Positions 25,501 through 40,814 are shown, counted from the first letter of the stretch. The stretch is DNA of 64,000 nt from Hofstenia miamia (GCA_900660155.1 CABFPE010000274.1:329346-393345), one strand, 5' to 3'. Numbers and translations: made by a program. The notes: generated from the sequence alone by a model not told the origin.

Positions 25501-28500
25501 AAACTCTGTTCGGTGTAAATTCTGGTTGATGTAAATTTTGTACGCAGATTGCGCGGGAATTAAGGGATTTTCAATCATTTCTCAGCCATAATTTTGCTCT
25601 GGGATGAAATTTGAAAAAAGTCAGCAGCCCAGTTTCTCACTTACTCTAGGAATGACCATTCGAAATTTTATAAAAATCTGAGATTTTAGGTAAAATGCAA
25701 ACGAAAACAACTTTATTTTTTATGTATAGACCTTAAAATAAGCGAAATAATTGTATTTAACTATATATAACCTATTTGTGTATTTTGAAAAATGCAATTT
25801 AATAGCATAGATTGTTATAAATTTATGTACGTAGGTATGCATACCATTGACAAACTAAACAATATTTTAACTGTTTTTAAATTCACAATTTTACTTGCAA
25901 ACCACAAAACGGTTTTCCAGTTTTGTAATAAATTTAATTTAAATATTTTGGATTTTTCAGCAATGCTCTAGCTAATATTTAATGAAATTTGGAGCCTTAT
26001 GACTTCAATTTTCTGCATTTGCGTAAATTGATTCAATCATCATTTAACAAAATTTTAAAATATTTTTGCTAATAAATATTTACATTGGTCTTAAATGTAT
26101 GATTCAAAACTCACATTGGTCTATTCTGCAAAAGAACAAGAATGGAAATGTTTCAGGGGGATATGAAAACAATTAAGGTGGAGGGTGGAATGATGGATGT
26201 TATAATAATGAATCATAAATGTTAGAACAATTTCATCAGCAATGCAGTTAGCTTAAACAATCCCTACGAGTGTAAATTTTTTTACATGAATTGCTGATGC
26301 GCTTTCAACACCCAGTGAACTATAAGGTGTTACATCAATTGGATGACATTTCCAAACAATCTCAGTGTATTTATTGTTACATTTAGTGTGCTCTGTTTTT
26401 TCAAAAACATTACTTGAGATTCAACTCATCTGGAACAAGACTGAGTCCCAACCTTAGTTTAAACTTGACCAACATCTGCCTTAAATACATATTTTTTACT
26501 AAATGTAACGATATTGCTTACAATGTTATAGTCGATTGTCCCATTAAAATCACCACAAAGCAAAAATGAAATTCCATTTTTGATTTCGAATGTGGTCTTC
26601 TTTTTACCAAAATGATTCGAGAAATTGCTGATGATTATTTATTTTATATTTTTCCATTGACTATATCTACTGCTCACTGGCAAAAATGTTTAGGCAAGGT
26701 AAACAGTTATCCACACGGTGTTCTTTGCACATTTGAAGAAATGTTTTTCGGCACAATCCATGAAGTTTTGTCTTTTCTTGTAAATGAAGAAAGTATTTTA
26801 ATATCCTGCAACGACGAAGTTTTTCACTTACCATTTGCTGCGTTGCTTCATAGCTACTGTTTGAAAAATTATGGACTGAGTTTTAATGTCCGTTTTATAG
26901 AGAGTATTCATTATTTCGGATCATACAGGCTGTCCGGTTAGTATAATTTGGTTTCTACCTTTATATATATATATACCCGAAGTCGGAGTTCGTGCATTGA
27001 CGAAAAGGCCCAATTGGGCGCCATTTTTAAAACGTAAATAAAATAGAGGTGTTTTTAGATATCTAGACATCCTTTTTAGTTCGTAAAATATTTTAACGAA
27101 ATCTTCAACGATTGTAAAAAAATACCGGGGCTAATTAGAGTTAATCGTTATTGAAATTTCCCAATATCTAATATTTAGACTGATTACTCATTAGAAGGTT
27201 TAATTTAAAACTAGTTGAGTATGGGTTTATTTACATAGTTCACTTCATAATTATTTAGGAGTTTTACTATTTAGCACCGTTCGAATATACTCCACCACAG
27301 ATGCAAAATTCTGCTGGTGGACAAGCAACACGCCTTAGCAGCTTGTTGTCTGGTCCAGATATTCATAAAAGCAGTTTCAGAGAAGTCCCTACACTGCAGT
27401 TTCGTAGACAGTTGGCGAGTCCTGAAGACATCCATTCTGATTTCAGTGTGAAGGAGCGTGAAAGCTCTGAGCCATTAAAATCGTTGGCAGGTTCTTATGT
27501 TTAATATGTGCTTGTTATTTTGAGAAAGATTTTGACAAATGGATTAGACAACAGCACCTTTAGGATAACATCCCCTTATGCAAGCGAAAACTTCACGTGT
27601 AAACGGGGGCTTAATAGTTGACAAGAACCGCATCATAGATCGAAGTATTTGTGAATCCAAGTTTCACCTATTTAAAACAATTTGAAAATATGCTTTTTTT
27701 CAACTTCATCATATTTTTAAAATAAACAAGAGCGAACGTTTTACTTACGAGATTCTATTCAAAAGCCTATTAAGCGATCTGGCTCAGAGTATTGTTCACG
27801 TATTCGAAAAATACACCAAACGTTGAATTTTGCTACATGCACATGTATATGAAGTTTTCAAATAAATACATGAGAACAAACGATCCTTGATTAGTTCAGG
27901 TCTTCGAGGAACTCGTTTATAGAATATAACATGTACAATTGTATTTGAAGCTCAATTATGCTTTTGATGTAATTTACTTTCACTACAATTTCATTATGTA
28001 AAATAAACCTATTAGTACTATGATTTTGCACCCACTACAAGGTCTCTTATATTTACTTGAAATCTCAATGTATGTGTGAACAGAATTAATTTTTGGACAA
28101 ATTATTACATGAATTGTTGACAATTGTCTAAATTCCTTCAAGTCTCAAGTAGCTTGATTTGAAGGCTTATTTCAAGAATATTTTTAAGACAGTTTATGAA
28201 TAATTCTTTCATTGTTACATATATTTGATGAAAGATTATGCTAGCAAGTATGCTTAGAGTTATTCAAATATATGAGGGTTTTTACTAATATGATCGTCCA
28301 TATGCGTTTTTGCTTGTCTATGTACTGGTTTGCACGTGTTTTTCTGATTTACACATTGAAAAAAGTTGCTTGAATTTTATTAGTAAATTTTTAGGAAGTG
28401 ACTTCGTGAGTAATGGGGAATGCCCTTCTAAGGTTGCATCAGGAATCAACAAATCCCAAAAACCGAAATGTGATTCAATAAGCAAAAGGCGAGATAAACA

Positions 28501-31500
28501 TACTTCAATGACTGGGTTTGTATTTACTTACTGCATGTAGATGGGTATCCTTTCCATAATAATTAGAATCAGAATGTTCCGCTCAGATTCTATGTGTAAA
28601 ATATTAAGTCAGTGAATGGACTAAACTATTTTTCATTTTTTCCTGCGTCATTTCTTTTTAATCGATAAATATCGAGGTGTGCGTTTCTTTGTTTTATGCT
28701 TTTGAGAAATCATTCTTGTTGTTGGCCTGTAATTTCAAATGGCATATGACGACATCTTCAGTCTGAAATATACTCATTTTAGTGAAGATTATGTATCCAA
28801 AAATTGCAATTAATCAAAAAAGAATACTCTAAAATAGCATTAACAATTGCGGGAATTTATGCCTTAACTAGAGGGGAATTAAGCCTTCTTAGTACAACAC
28901 TTATTTGCATCCAGTTAACGCCTTAATTCACACAATTTTGGAGTATCCTTTTTGGATCACTTCCTTAAAGAAACTAAGAAGAATCTGTTAAATAAGCCAA
29001 CCATAAGTCAGCAACTAAAAATCCTGTAACATCTACAAATTGCGATGTACAGTAAAGATCATTACCGTTTTATTTGCCACAATTATTATTTTGTCTGACA
29101 ATGAGTGGAGACACTCAAAAGATGTCTACATTCAAATATTTCTTGTTTTTTTAATAATGCATAATTGGAGCAGGTTTTTGCAATATGTATGTATTTATTA
29201 TGGGTGTTCAGAAAACTTATTTCAAATTCTTCTATCTTCCCCGCATGTTGTCAAGTTATCGAAGAAGCGACACACACATCAAAATTCAACTAATTTAGTC
29301 ATTTGATTAAGAATTCAAGCGATTGCAAGTTCAGAAATTTCACAGTTAATACGAATTTTCTATATTTAGAATGTATTTATATGTACTAAGTTATTTATAA
29401 TGAGTTAATGCCAATTCACAGATTTTTTCAAGGATTTAGAAATGTCCGAAATTTTTCTTTGAGAAAGTTTTTAGCGTATTAAGTAATTTTTAACAATCCC
29501 AATAACTGACTATAATTAATGATTGTCAATGCAAAGTATAAACTATCATTTCTGTGAATTAAATGAGTCAAATTGCGATTCGTTAGATAAACATTTCCAA
29601 TTTACGAAGAATATTTGATTTTCTGGAAATCTTCTAAGTCAATATTTGGTTTCATTGTGTGATGATCCAAAATATAAGAAATGCTGTGCAGACGAGGATT
29701 ATAGTTAAATATACCAACAAATAGCATCCGCAATTCTTTCTTTTGTCATTCGTTTCTTCAACGGCAATGATGTGAACTTTATCATCATACGGCGGTGGCG
29801 ACTCTTCCATCTTAATACATTCGCATTTGTTTTCTCACAAAACAAACAATTTGTTTATACATCTTGTAACATGATGATACATCGAATGGCAAATAGTTAA
29901 TTGTCACGTATTTTTTCGTAAATTAATCTTATCTTTAGTTAAATAAAATATCGACTTTTAGCAACTATCGGTGGCGATGGATTCACACAGATGTTTGGAA
30001 TTTCCAAAATTTATGAACTGTTTTTGAAAGTGTTTATGAAAAATAAATCAGTAATTTTGAACATTTTGTTACATAACGAACAAGTTTACGTGATTTAATT
30101 GGATTCGTCTGCTATGAATTTTTCTAATATGTCAAAAAGGGAAAATGTGTTTGTATTGTAATGTGAATCTGCGTCATCATCGAGTTAGGATACGCCAAGC
30201 TAAGCATAGGTTTCCAGCGATTACTAGTATAATCTAGGAGGTTCTGGTCAAGATTTTTTATGTGGTTCGTCTATTAAGTCCGTATGTTTCATGTGATAAT
30301 AATCAGGATCAATGTTTTTATTATTTCAAACCACAACAGTTATATTTATTTTTTGCGAAAAAGAAAGCTTGCTATCTACATACAGTAGTTCTGACAACGT
30401 TTTGGTAAATCTAAAAATGGAACGTTATAGAACATTCATTAAATTCTTAGCTTGAATGATCCACTAACTGTTATTCAAACTTCGGCAGTGTGCATTGGAG
30501 CGGTGTCATTAATTTTGATTTTCATATAATTCTTTATACTTTTTAACTAAATTGCTATCATGCACTTCATTCAACTTTGGTTTTGCACTGAACAAAGTTA
30601 ATGCTTTTTATCATATTCTTGGAAAGATCAACACTCAGAGCTTTAACAAACGATGAGGAATGCTGCCTGATCTCAACTTTTGAAAGAAATTTCATTTAAA
30701 AATCCTCTCTGATCCATCCTCTTTAATAACATTTCTTAGAAATGAATTTCCCTTTTAAAAAATTGAAAATTATCTTGATAAGCGGTCCATGGAAAAAGCC
30801 GTTACCTAGCTGCTCATACGCATTTTTTCATCAACCCTATGTTCTTTATTTCATCAGCAATTTCCTGTGATCGGCTTTCGTGTCCAATTTTCGCGAAAAT
30901 TAATTGTCTACTTTTGAATTGAAAGGCGATGAGAGCACCAACTAACCGCGGTGTGCAAAGTCATAGGTTGTGGCACGCTTCAATGGAATATCACCGGGTC
31001 GCGGTTTAGGAGCGAAAATGAAAGAGGAGACACTCCTCTATCTTGTGGCGTTTTCAGATTTTGAATAGCTTTATTAGTTATAAGCATTTGATGTTTTTTC
31101 AAGAAGCCATAAACAATTTAACAAGTTCTTATATAGGTTAAAGTTAATCTGCATATACAAACAAATATATAGAATGCATATTAATCAAATATGCAAGAAT
31201 ACCTATAGAATACAGTCCGCCGATCGTTGCGATTACTACAAAATGTTTCTAAACTTTCATTTATATTCATTTCTTCTGTTCTTAGTCGATTCATTGCAAC
31301 TTGCAAGGCAACTGATGTTTGAAATCCTTGTATCCGACATGCTGTTTCTCAAATAGTTCTTGATAATTCTTTATCTTGAAAATCTTAAGATTTGCAATAG
31401 CTTCATTAGTTCAAAAATGGCATCTCAATAGGGCATCAGAAATTAGGGTCATTGGATAAGACTAGTAAAGCTTCGGTTTTTTCGTTGGATTAGTCTCTTT

Positions 31501-34500
31501 GTACTATGACATTTTGCCTTCCGATCTTGAATTTTTAACTTCACATGTTGGATAATAGTGGCTCAGTATATTAAGTTACGGATGAATGTTTTCCAATGAA
31601 ACAAATATTTGTAAATTGATACTTTATATTTTTTCTGATTGTTCAAGGGTGAGCATGAGGGCGGGAAAGATTTTCTTCAAGATGGGCAATGCCCACCCAT
31701 AGAGGCGCCACTGATTCGACCCACACAGACCCATGAGTTGAATAACTTTTTACAAAGTTTGGCGAATCTGGGTGAAATTTGGGTATGTGATCAAAATTTG
31801 AAGATGGGTCAATTTGAGACGGATTAAGAATAATGCAGGAGTTATGAATTTCTTTTTGCTTTATCTTTAAAATGTTTATGGTAAAAGAATTTTTTTAATG
31901 AGCCGGTGTTTCTTAGACTTCATTTAATATTTCAATTGGCATAAAATATTTCTCATGTTTTGTTTTTATTAACTCCATTCCAGCCGGGAGTTTTCTAAAA
32001 CCTGTAATATTTTCTTAAATAATTTTTAGACGGTTCTAACTCGTAAAATAATGCATATATCCTAAATCCGAAACCCCCACAAGGTATAAATTTCGGAATT
32101 CTTTGAATATTGTCGCATTTATTAGTAGATACCTTCCATGCGTTGGAGCACCTTTAGTTTTTGAAATTGTTAATAATTTTTTATGAAAATTCATTCAGAT
32201 TATGCCCATAACTAAGATTCAGATTATCAATCAAACAAAATATCCTAGGCTCATTGAGGCGTTTCGTGCGTAAAGTCGCGGATAGAATAGGCTCACATAC
32301 TGATGCCTATTCCTTTTCATTAATTTGCAGTTTTGGGTATTCTTGCCGTCTTTCTTACAAGTCTTCTAACAGTCTATCAATGTTTTGAATCTCGCAATAT
32401 TGAATTCTATTCCAAATCAACACATGTAGTGGGGAGATTAAGACGCGATTTTGGTATTGTTTCCACGCATTCTCCCAATAAAAAGTACACTGTTTTCAAA
32501 TGCAATTCTTTATTATATATCATATATCTCAACTTCCTAGATGTAATTTCGATCTCTATATATATAATGTATAGTATAACTTTGAAATATTGTCCGTATT
32601 TACCATGCTGAGAGCAAACATCAGGAATGTCAGTTGATCTCTGACATTTCGTGGATCCAAAATATTAGTTGAATAGTCGGGTTTACTAGAGAAATTATAT
32701 GTAATTGTTGCTGATTTGGTTGCAGAAGACGTTAGTATTGATAGTAATTAAAATTTGCTTATGAATATATGTTTTAAATATTTCATGTTATTTATTGTTC
32801 ACATTTTTAAGGACCATCAGAGTCAGACTTCGTGTTGAATATGGGTACGGCATTTTATGCAAGATGTTATATGCAGCACTTGTGACTTCTTCATTTTTTG
32901 ATAATAAAACTCCAAGCACATTAATGTATTAGAACACAGTTCATTAAACAGTAAAAGGTATATGTATTGATACCAACCATGCACACCGAAAATTCGAAAC
33001 ACATTTCAAATATTGCACTTATTTAATTAGATGTTTTTGCCATTATGAATTGAGTTACTTGCATTTATGTCAAAAATATATGTATGCTTTTCTTTTTTTT
33101 GGAATGCAGCTTAGAAGTGATTTTGAAAGTAGTTTTAATAACAAGTACCATTCTATCATTGGAGAAAACGTATTTTATAACAATTAATGTAAAAAGTTCT
33201 TAATTTATGCATTTATATGTAGTTATAAACACTGTTATAGTAACGTTGGTTTAGTTTTTGAAATTTAAATATCAGTGCAAGTTTGGAATTGAAGTTGTGG
33301 ATTAGCTAATTCAAACTTCATATATTTTTTCAGCCATAAAAGGTTGTCATTATCAATAATTATTTTCCATCTAAAATCACTCTAGAATCTGACAACATAC
33401 GAGTAGATAAAAAGTAAATTATCTATAAGTTGTATCGATCTCATATACTGCTTTGAGAACTTGCTTTTGGTTGATCGCAATGTAATGGTTTTGGCTTTTT
33501 CTACAATTTAGCATTGTGATGCATAATTAATTCAATTTTCTGGCAATTTTTGTGTTTATGTAACATTTTTTAGAAATCGTGATTCCAAGAAAACCGACAA
33601 TAGTTTTTCTACGCTTGTTAGCTCTAAATGGAAAGGAGGTGAAATAGAAACATCACCAAATGCAGCAAAGAACTATTCTCAGGTAATTTGATCTTTACTT
33701 ACGTTTTTCTCGTGAATATCTTTATCCAATACAGCTTTTATATAGCAATTAATGTTTAGAAACCCAATGGGAATTTGTTTTTTGGATAAAGTTCTTTCAT
33801 TTATTTTTTCGAGTTCTTAAAGTTAATACCATTTCTTGTCACTTACAACCCTTAGATCTAAGTCTCTTTTCAAATGATATTCTGTTGCAATTCTATTTTT
33901 CATCATAGATTTCTCTATTATTTTTAACAAATATGTTTGGTGGTTTACTATAATTTTTTCTTGAATTAAATCAGAAATACAAGAATATTCTAGTAATCTC
34001 TGAACGAAGTCGGTAATGCTTCTACTAATAATTTATAATATCATTTTTTATGCATAACTACGTGCAATATATTATAGACGCTAGTGGGAGATATTGCTGT
34101 TTTTATGGGAGCACCTTTACTACCACCAAGGATTTCCTATCAAGATTCTCTCTATAAACCAGTTCATGTTTTGAAAGACGCGCAACATGAGTTGACATTT
34201 TTATCCAATGAATTTAATACTAAGCCTTTGATTGGACGAGCATTCACTCGGCGTAATATTGCTAAAGTTCTGGAGAAATGCACCGTGATTCATTTTGGTA
34301 TAAATTATGTTTATCTTTTCACTCAAGGTCTTCTGTAATAACGGGTGCGGGTAAACAATTCGACCATTGGGGATAAATTCTAATCGGGAGGTATACAGTA
34401 TATAACATAAATTTGGAATTGCTAAAACTAAGAAATTTCTGTTTACATAGACCATTCGTCCAAATTTGTATAATTGAGATGAAGTTTCACGTTTAGTCGA

Positions 34501-37500
34501 ACATGGTGTTAATGTGTTAAATGATATTTTACATCGAAGCGACAGTGCGTCTGCAAATAAATATGGGAGTTGCAAAAATGGAATGTTTTTTTTTAAAACC
34601 TAAAATGCACTGTAATCAAGTGTTTGTTTTGAATTTTGTTAAAAATAAATAACAATCATTTTTCCTGAAAACAAATACTCGCATTGTGGGATTTATTCTA
34701 AATATAGATACGGTTTTGAGGTAGATTACTTTTATGCATTTTGGAACCATTGAGTAATTCACTTTTCTAGAAAGCACTTTGCATTAAGTCTTCTATTTTC
34801 CCTAAATGTACACTAATGTAATTTCATTTTTCTTTTAGCTCTACTTTATTTAGTTTATATGGAATGTTTTAGCTGGTTTAGCTGATTTGGAACACTGTAA
34901 CATTACTTATACGCCGGAAGGAGTTATAGTTAATGCAGATCCAATGCACGAAGATGCTTGCATTTTTAGTCTTACAGATATACTAGGAATAAGTCTTTCA
35001 GCAAAGTTGGTGGTACTCAGCGTTTCTTCCAGTCGAGGTTTTAACTCTTTGCGGCTGGCTTCTCTTTTTATTGCTAAAGGTTTAATTTTTAGTACATCAT
35101 AGTCTTATTAACAAATAAACAAAATTCTAGGACTTTGATAATCTTCGAAAGCTTAGAATTACTTATTACTATTTTCGTCATTTAGGGACTATGAAAATTT
35201 GGAATACTAATCATGTGTTAATATAAACTTTTATTGTAAGAAACTTTTCATTTTGCTGAAACCACTTGTTTTATAGTTCGATTACAACCCCTCCCAAATG
35301 CAAGTATTGAGAGTTAAACTTAGATGTGGGTGTGAGATGAGTAGGTTTTAGCCACGTGGTGGTTAATTTAAAGTGGGCTTGGGTAGATGTTGGTCTGACT
35401 CTAACAATTTGTGAGCTTATTACGGATCCGCACCCAGTTGCAGATTTTGCGGGTGTGAGTGAATGTTATTCTATTGTGTTGTGGATCTATGTTGGTGTTG
35501 ATCCGAACATCGAACCAAAGTTCCAAAGTAGGTTAATCTTGGGTGTTAAACAAAATAGGTTTGCTCTAACGTATGCCTCTCTATTGTAATTTATGGTGTC
35601 TACATTCACTACTGTTAACATCGTTCATCTGACATTTTGAAATTTTCATTTAATTTGTTGTCTGGTGTCACCTACTGTATATCCGAGTGGGCCAGAAAAT
35701 ATGTATATTCATTTTTAGGGGCTTCATGCGTTGTTATGCCTCAAGCACCATTGGAGTCAAGCATTCTTCTTGATTTTTGGCGATACTTTTATCGTGCATT
35801 TCGTAAATTTGAAAAATGTTACGTTTCTAGAGCTATGGAATATGCCAGCAATCATTTGCCTGAAAAGATTAGAAGGTAAGTTTGCGACGTGGAATTTTTT
35901 AGTTTTGGAATAATTTTAGTTTAATTTATATGGTGCAAATTGGTTCAGACATTGTGATCAATATGAAAGACGTGAAGCACAACTTATTAGACGATTTAAT
36001 CAATAACATACAAGATCTGAGCTCAAATAAAGCGCCCACCAACTCACTTAATCTTACTCATGAAGGTTTCAATTTTTTTCGGATTTTGATATACTATTGA
36101 ATTAATTATGCTAGTTTCAATTTGACATTCCACGAAAGTTACTATAAATGTACGTTCTCGATTTAACAGGCCAAAGTCATATTCTTGATAATTGGATACA
36201 ATTACGTTCATAATTTGACACAAAACCTCGCAACATATTTTGTCTTATTTAATGGAAAATTTTTAAAGATTTTAATTAAACAAATATCCTCCCTGCTATT
36301 TTATTGGAATTAACCAAAGTGCTCACAAATACCTCGCATACGTGAACTTCCCTCATATAAAAAACATATATTTTTATAACATTCCTCCATGTATGCGTTT
36401 ATAAGTAATATTGTATTAATAATCGCACTATGTATTATATATATATGTCCAAGATAAATCAAAATATTGAGAAGGCATAAATAAAATTCTAAATGATCGT
36501 AGTAAATTTATATTAATTTATGCAATACGGAAAATAACTAAGAAGAATTTTTTTTTGTAATAGAAGAAGAGCATTTCAATTGTGAACTTCTTAAAATTGA
36601 GAACAAAAAAACATCATTGTAGAATTTTATATAGGACTATATAATACAGGAAGTAAATCCGCCAGAATGTATGGTTTGGCGAAAATCCACTAAATATTGA
36701 ATGTAATAGATAATCACCCCCATAATTATTTGAGTTACATTCTCAAGCCATTTGTTCCAAGTAAATATATTCTGAAAAATATTGCAGACTTAATTTAAAA
36801 GTTACAAGATGTTATTACCAAGGGAAAGGAAATAGCTGTTTGATAATACTTTGATTGCAGCAACAAATAGTCTTTTTTCAATTTCTTTAATGAAAGAGTA
36901 CGCAAGCATTCTGCTTAATGTAGTTTCATTGGTAGCATGGGCCAATACATGTTTTAGTGTCAAATCCAAAATATGGTGCTGGCAACCGATGTATTGCGAT
37001 TTTTGAAGTCTTTTCTTAACAAGCTGTTTGACAATGCCATTGCGGCTGGTTCTTATAAGACATTATCAAATGTAACTGAAACTTGAGATGTGATGTAACT
37101 CCAATCAAAAGGCGGTTAATGATAGTAAAGTCTTGAAAAAAGTTATTATTAATCTTGGTCTTAGATATTATTTCGAACAAGCAAGAAGACACGGGGATAT
37201 CGGCGAGCGTATGATTATGTTTCCAGTAGGATTCCAATAGGCTTATAGTAATGATTCATAAATTACTGCTTCTATTATTACATAGCAGTCTTCTATCTTG
37301 AATGCATGACAAAAGTCATTGCGAAGTGCAAATTCTTCAAGTTTGTCAGTAAAATTTCATTATAGGGAAAAAATGGGATTCCTTAATTAGCAGACTGTTA
37401 ACTGAACTCACATGACTTCCAAATATAATATCTTAGCTATACATTAGACTTTAAAACTTTGGGATGGATAATTACATAAACTCCGGAAATGATTGGTGTA

Positions 37501-40500
37501 TGGTATGGTTACATATATACAATTGTTCATCGTTTGCGGGTTGTATCAGTGGAAAATTCAAAAAAGTGAAATAGTCACAACCCTAATGCACACCCAACAA
37601 AAAGAAATAATTTTAAGGTATTAATTAAAATTTACGAAACAAAGAAAAAAAATATATATATGGCATTCAATAAAATTAAATTTTTCATTTGTCGAATTTG
37701 AATTTTTAAAAGTGTAGCTCAGTGTTACTAGACAAAAAGTTAAATAACTGGTATTTAAAAATATTTTTACCATTATATGTTTAGTTAAAGACCGCTACTC
37801 TTCTCTCAAACGTCTACGATTCCTTTTTAGTGAATTCTTTATTCACAATCTAAAGAATTTTGATGTAATCAATCAAGCATGCACTTTGGTAAGCCTTGGA
37901 TTCAACTTTTTTCATCAAATTGAAAATAGATTCAAGCAAGGCTAATATAATTTTAGCTTCATTATTTTAGATCAATCATGTGTCAGATGACGTTAAAAAA
38001 TTGTCTCCATCCGATCTTGAGTTTATCGATGAATTAGTCAAAAACAATTCTTCTCTCGCACTATTACACCATTTAGGATTTGATTTCCAACCAAAAGGAA
38101 AACGATTACAAAGTCCGCTTGTAATTCCACCCTCACGTGATCCGTTTGAACTCCTTCCATTGGCAAAGCTTATAGTTACCTCATGTTCACGTAAGTTATG
38201 TATGTTGTCAATAATTAGGCTGTTGTAGTTTAGTTACATGCTAAATGAAATGATCAATTCAAAAAATTAAACTATGCATTGCTATAAGCTAGTGCTCTAT
38301 GGGACCAGAATTTTGTTCGTTTCAGTTCCGGTTGGATTTATTCCCATTCACATATCCTAGGAGGATTTTCATTGCTTTCTTCCATAGCATAATTCTATTT
38401 TGGCCAAAAATTGCAAAAATTATTGAATAATATCCTAAAATGCGTGGCCCAGTTTCGTCATTTTTTGTGGCAGTCCAGCTGAAATATTTAGTCCCAGATC
38501 CAAGGAGGTTAAGTGGTTCCTACAATAATCTTGCTTAGTGTTGTAGACAATTGTAGTCTAGGTATTGGCTATAACCTTATCATTTAGCCCTTATTTTATA
38601 TAATTGTTACTGCTAGCGTTTAGATATTGTCTGAACAACTTTATATGCTTTCTAATTATAGTTAGCTATGGATAAATATACCAAATGTATCATGTTTTTA
38701 ATTTGAATTTTACCTAACCTTATCGACCTGAATGAATGTATCGCACTCATAACCCTTTTTAATTTTATCATCTTAGAAAGATATTCAGTTTCATGAAGTT
38801 AGTCCAATCTTTTTATCAACGTTAAAATGTATTTGATTCCTTTATAGTGATTTGATTTGGTATAATTATTCCAAATTTCGAAGATTTTTCACTTATTCAA
38901 TTAATTCATGACCTTGAAAAAAATTTCAACGCATTATCACTGATGGACATAAAAGATATCTTGTTTCAATCATCCGCATGTGATACTCAAGTTTCAGCGC
39001 ATCCATATTAAGGCGAATTAAATTACTAAAATAATGATGCCTTTTCATCACCTTCATGGAATACTAACACCAGTTTTCCCCGACTTTTTCGTCAGTTCTC
39101 AACTGAGAAATTCACAATAGCACTCAGGAAAAGCCAATTTATCCCATTCTATGGTACTTACATATAGATACATGAATACCTATCATCTCACCAGACCAAT
39201 TTCAAATTGATTTCACAGACATTTTTTGTTTCCGCCTGATGTCAGTATTTACTCCCATGTATTTGTTTCAGCCATTATGTTTATATTTACCTTTTACATA
39301 CTATATAATTTAATTTAATAACTATATACTCGAAGAAAATAAAAACGATTTATACTAAAACAATTTATAAAGCTACACGTATGAGATTATTTTTGTTTTT
39401 CGGAAAAGATCGGCCCTAGTCAATTGAATTTGCAATTGACCTATTTTTTGAAGTGATTTAAATTTTGGAAGAAATATATTTAATATTTTAAAAGCAGCAA
39501 TTTATCACTAGAGCGACCAAATGATGTCAGATGCACATTTTTTCAACTAGGACCAACAGGCGTATGTTAATTATCATTCTACATTTGAAAATCTAAAAGT
39601 GTTTTTTTACTTGAAATGTTTCCAAATAATACATTCTCAAGCACTAGTCTATAATGGCCGATGTAGCTTTATTGAATTCAATACAACTCTAGTATTATCA
39701 AGTCGGCGTATTTCACACTTGTTTATGCAGTACATTTTAGAATTAAAACAGCATCCTCATATTGTTGAATCGTTAGCAATAGTTATTACTCTCTCCGATG
39801 ATGTACTGAACGCTCTCCTAAACATTGTAAGTAAAAAAAATTTATAAATTCCAATATTCGCAAAGTAAATTTTCCACAAGATATTCTCCTTTTTATTCTT
39901 TAAGATGCTATGCACTAATATATTTGGTTTAATTGGCGTATACTTGTATTTGTAGTTGACGTTTTATCAATGTTCCAATCAAACAGATATGTTTTTTAAT
40001 CTACTTATCAATATACAGAAAATTTCTCTTGTTTATAATTCTTCGATTCTTTCAAAAAATAGATAAGGTTACCAATAAATGGCAACAAATGTATCAATTC
40101 CTGGTTGTTGTGCCATTTATGAAAATATGTATGAAATGCGATCTTGGTCTATTGTTAGATTCCATTACTAAGTTGATCTGTTACATAAATTGCGCAGATA
40201 AAATACTTGAAGAAACAAAATAGATTTTTAATAATGTATTGTTTAAATTGGTCTTTAGTTGATCTTGACATTGAATTCAATAGATGTCCGTCTTCATGTA
40301 AGTGATGTTGCAGTGGAAAAGACGTGGATCTCATGCGAACCAAGGCGTTTTTTGAAATGTTTGGGATTTTATCAATTGGGTTCACTTTTGCTGCCATATC
40401 GATCAATTTTATATCGGTATTAATGTACATGTAGATTATTTTAAAATAATTCATTATGAACGATCAAATGCTAGTAATTGTAAATGAACCCGAAAATTTG

Positions 40501-40776
40501 AATTTTGTTTTAAGCAAGAGTTAATATCGGTATTTTCAAGTATAGTCGGGATTTCTTGATTGGTATATGTTTATTAGTATTTAATACCATCCATATTGCT
40601 AAAAATCGCAGATACTTGTCCATCACAATCGGAAGCAACAACGATTAATCTTTGGAGTTGAAAAAATTTTCTGGGCACAACAAATTTTCAAAGTTTGTCA
40701 AAATGTAGATTTTTATGAGAAATAATAATCAGAGTAATGTTCAATTTTGCATTTTCAGCAGCCAAATAGGTATAGT

Positions 40777-40814
<38 letters not shown>

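Noticed and set aside
30210-30880. Antisense stretch suspected to be a mariner-like relic
   Set aside because: I could not find a DDE motif, terminal repeats or a frame longer than a few dozen codons.
32333-32611. Hydrophobic 92-codon frame after a TTTGCAG acceptor-like site
   Set aside because: Its entry phase does not fit exons 9 and 10, which already join correctly, and no partner exon or start was found.
35356-35589. 77-codon + strand frame between exons 12 and 13
   Set aside because: It lies inside an intron, exons 12 and 13 join in phase without it, and it has no known motif.
40029-40223. 64-codon frame between exons 17 and 18
   Set aside because: Exons 17 and 18 join in phase 0 directly; this frame has no donor site in suitable phase.
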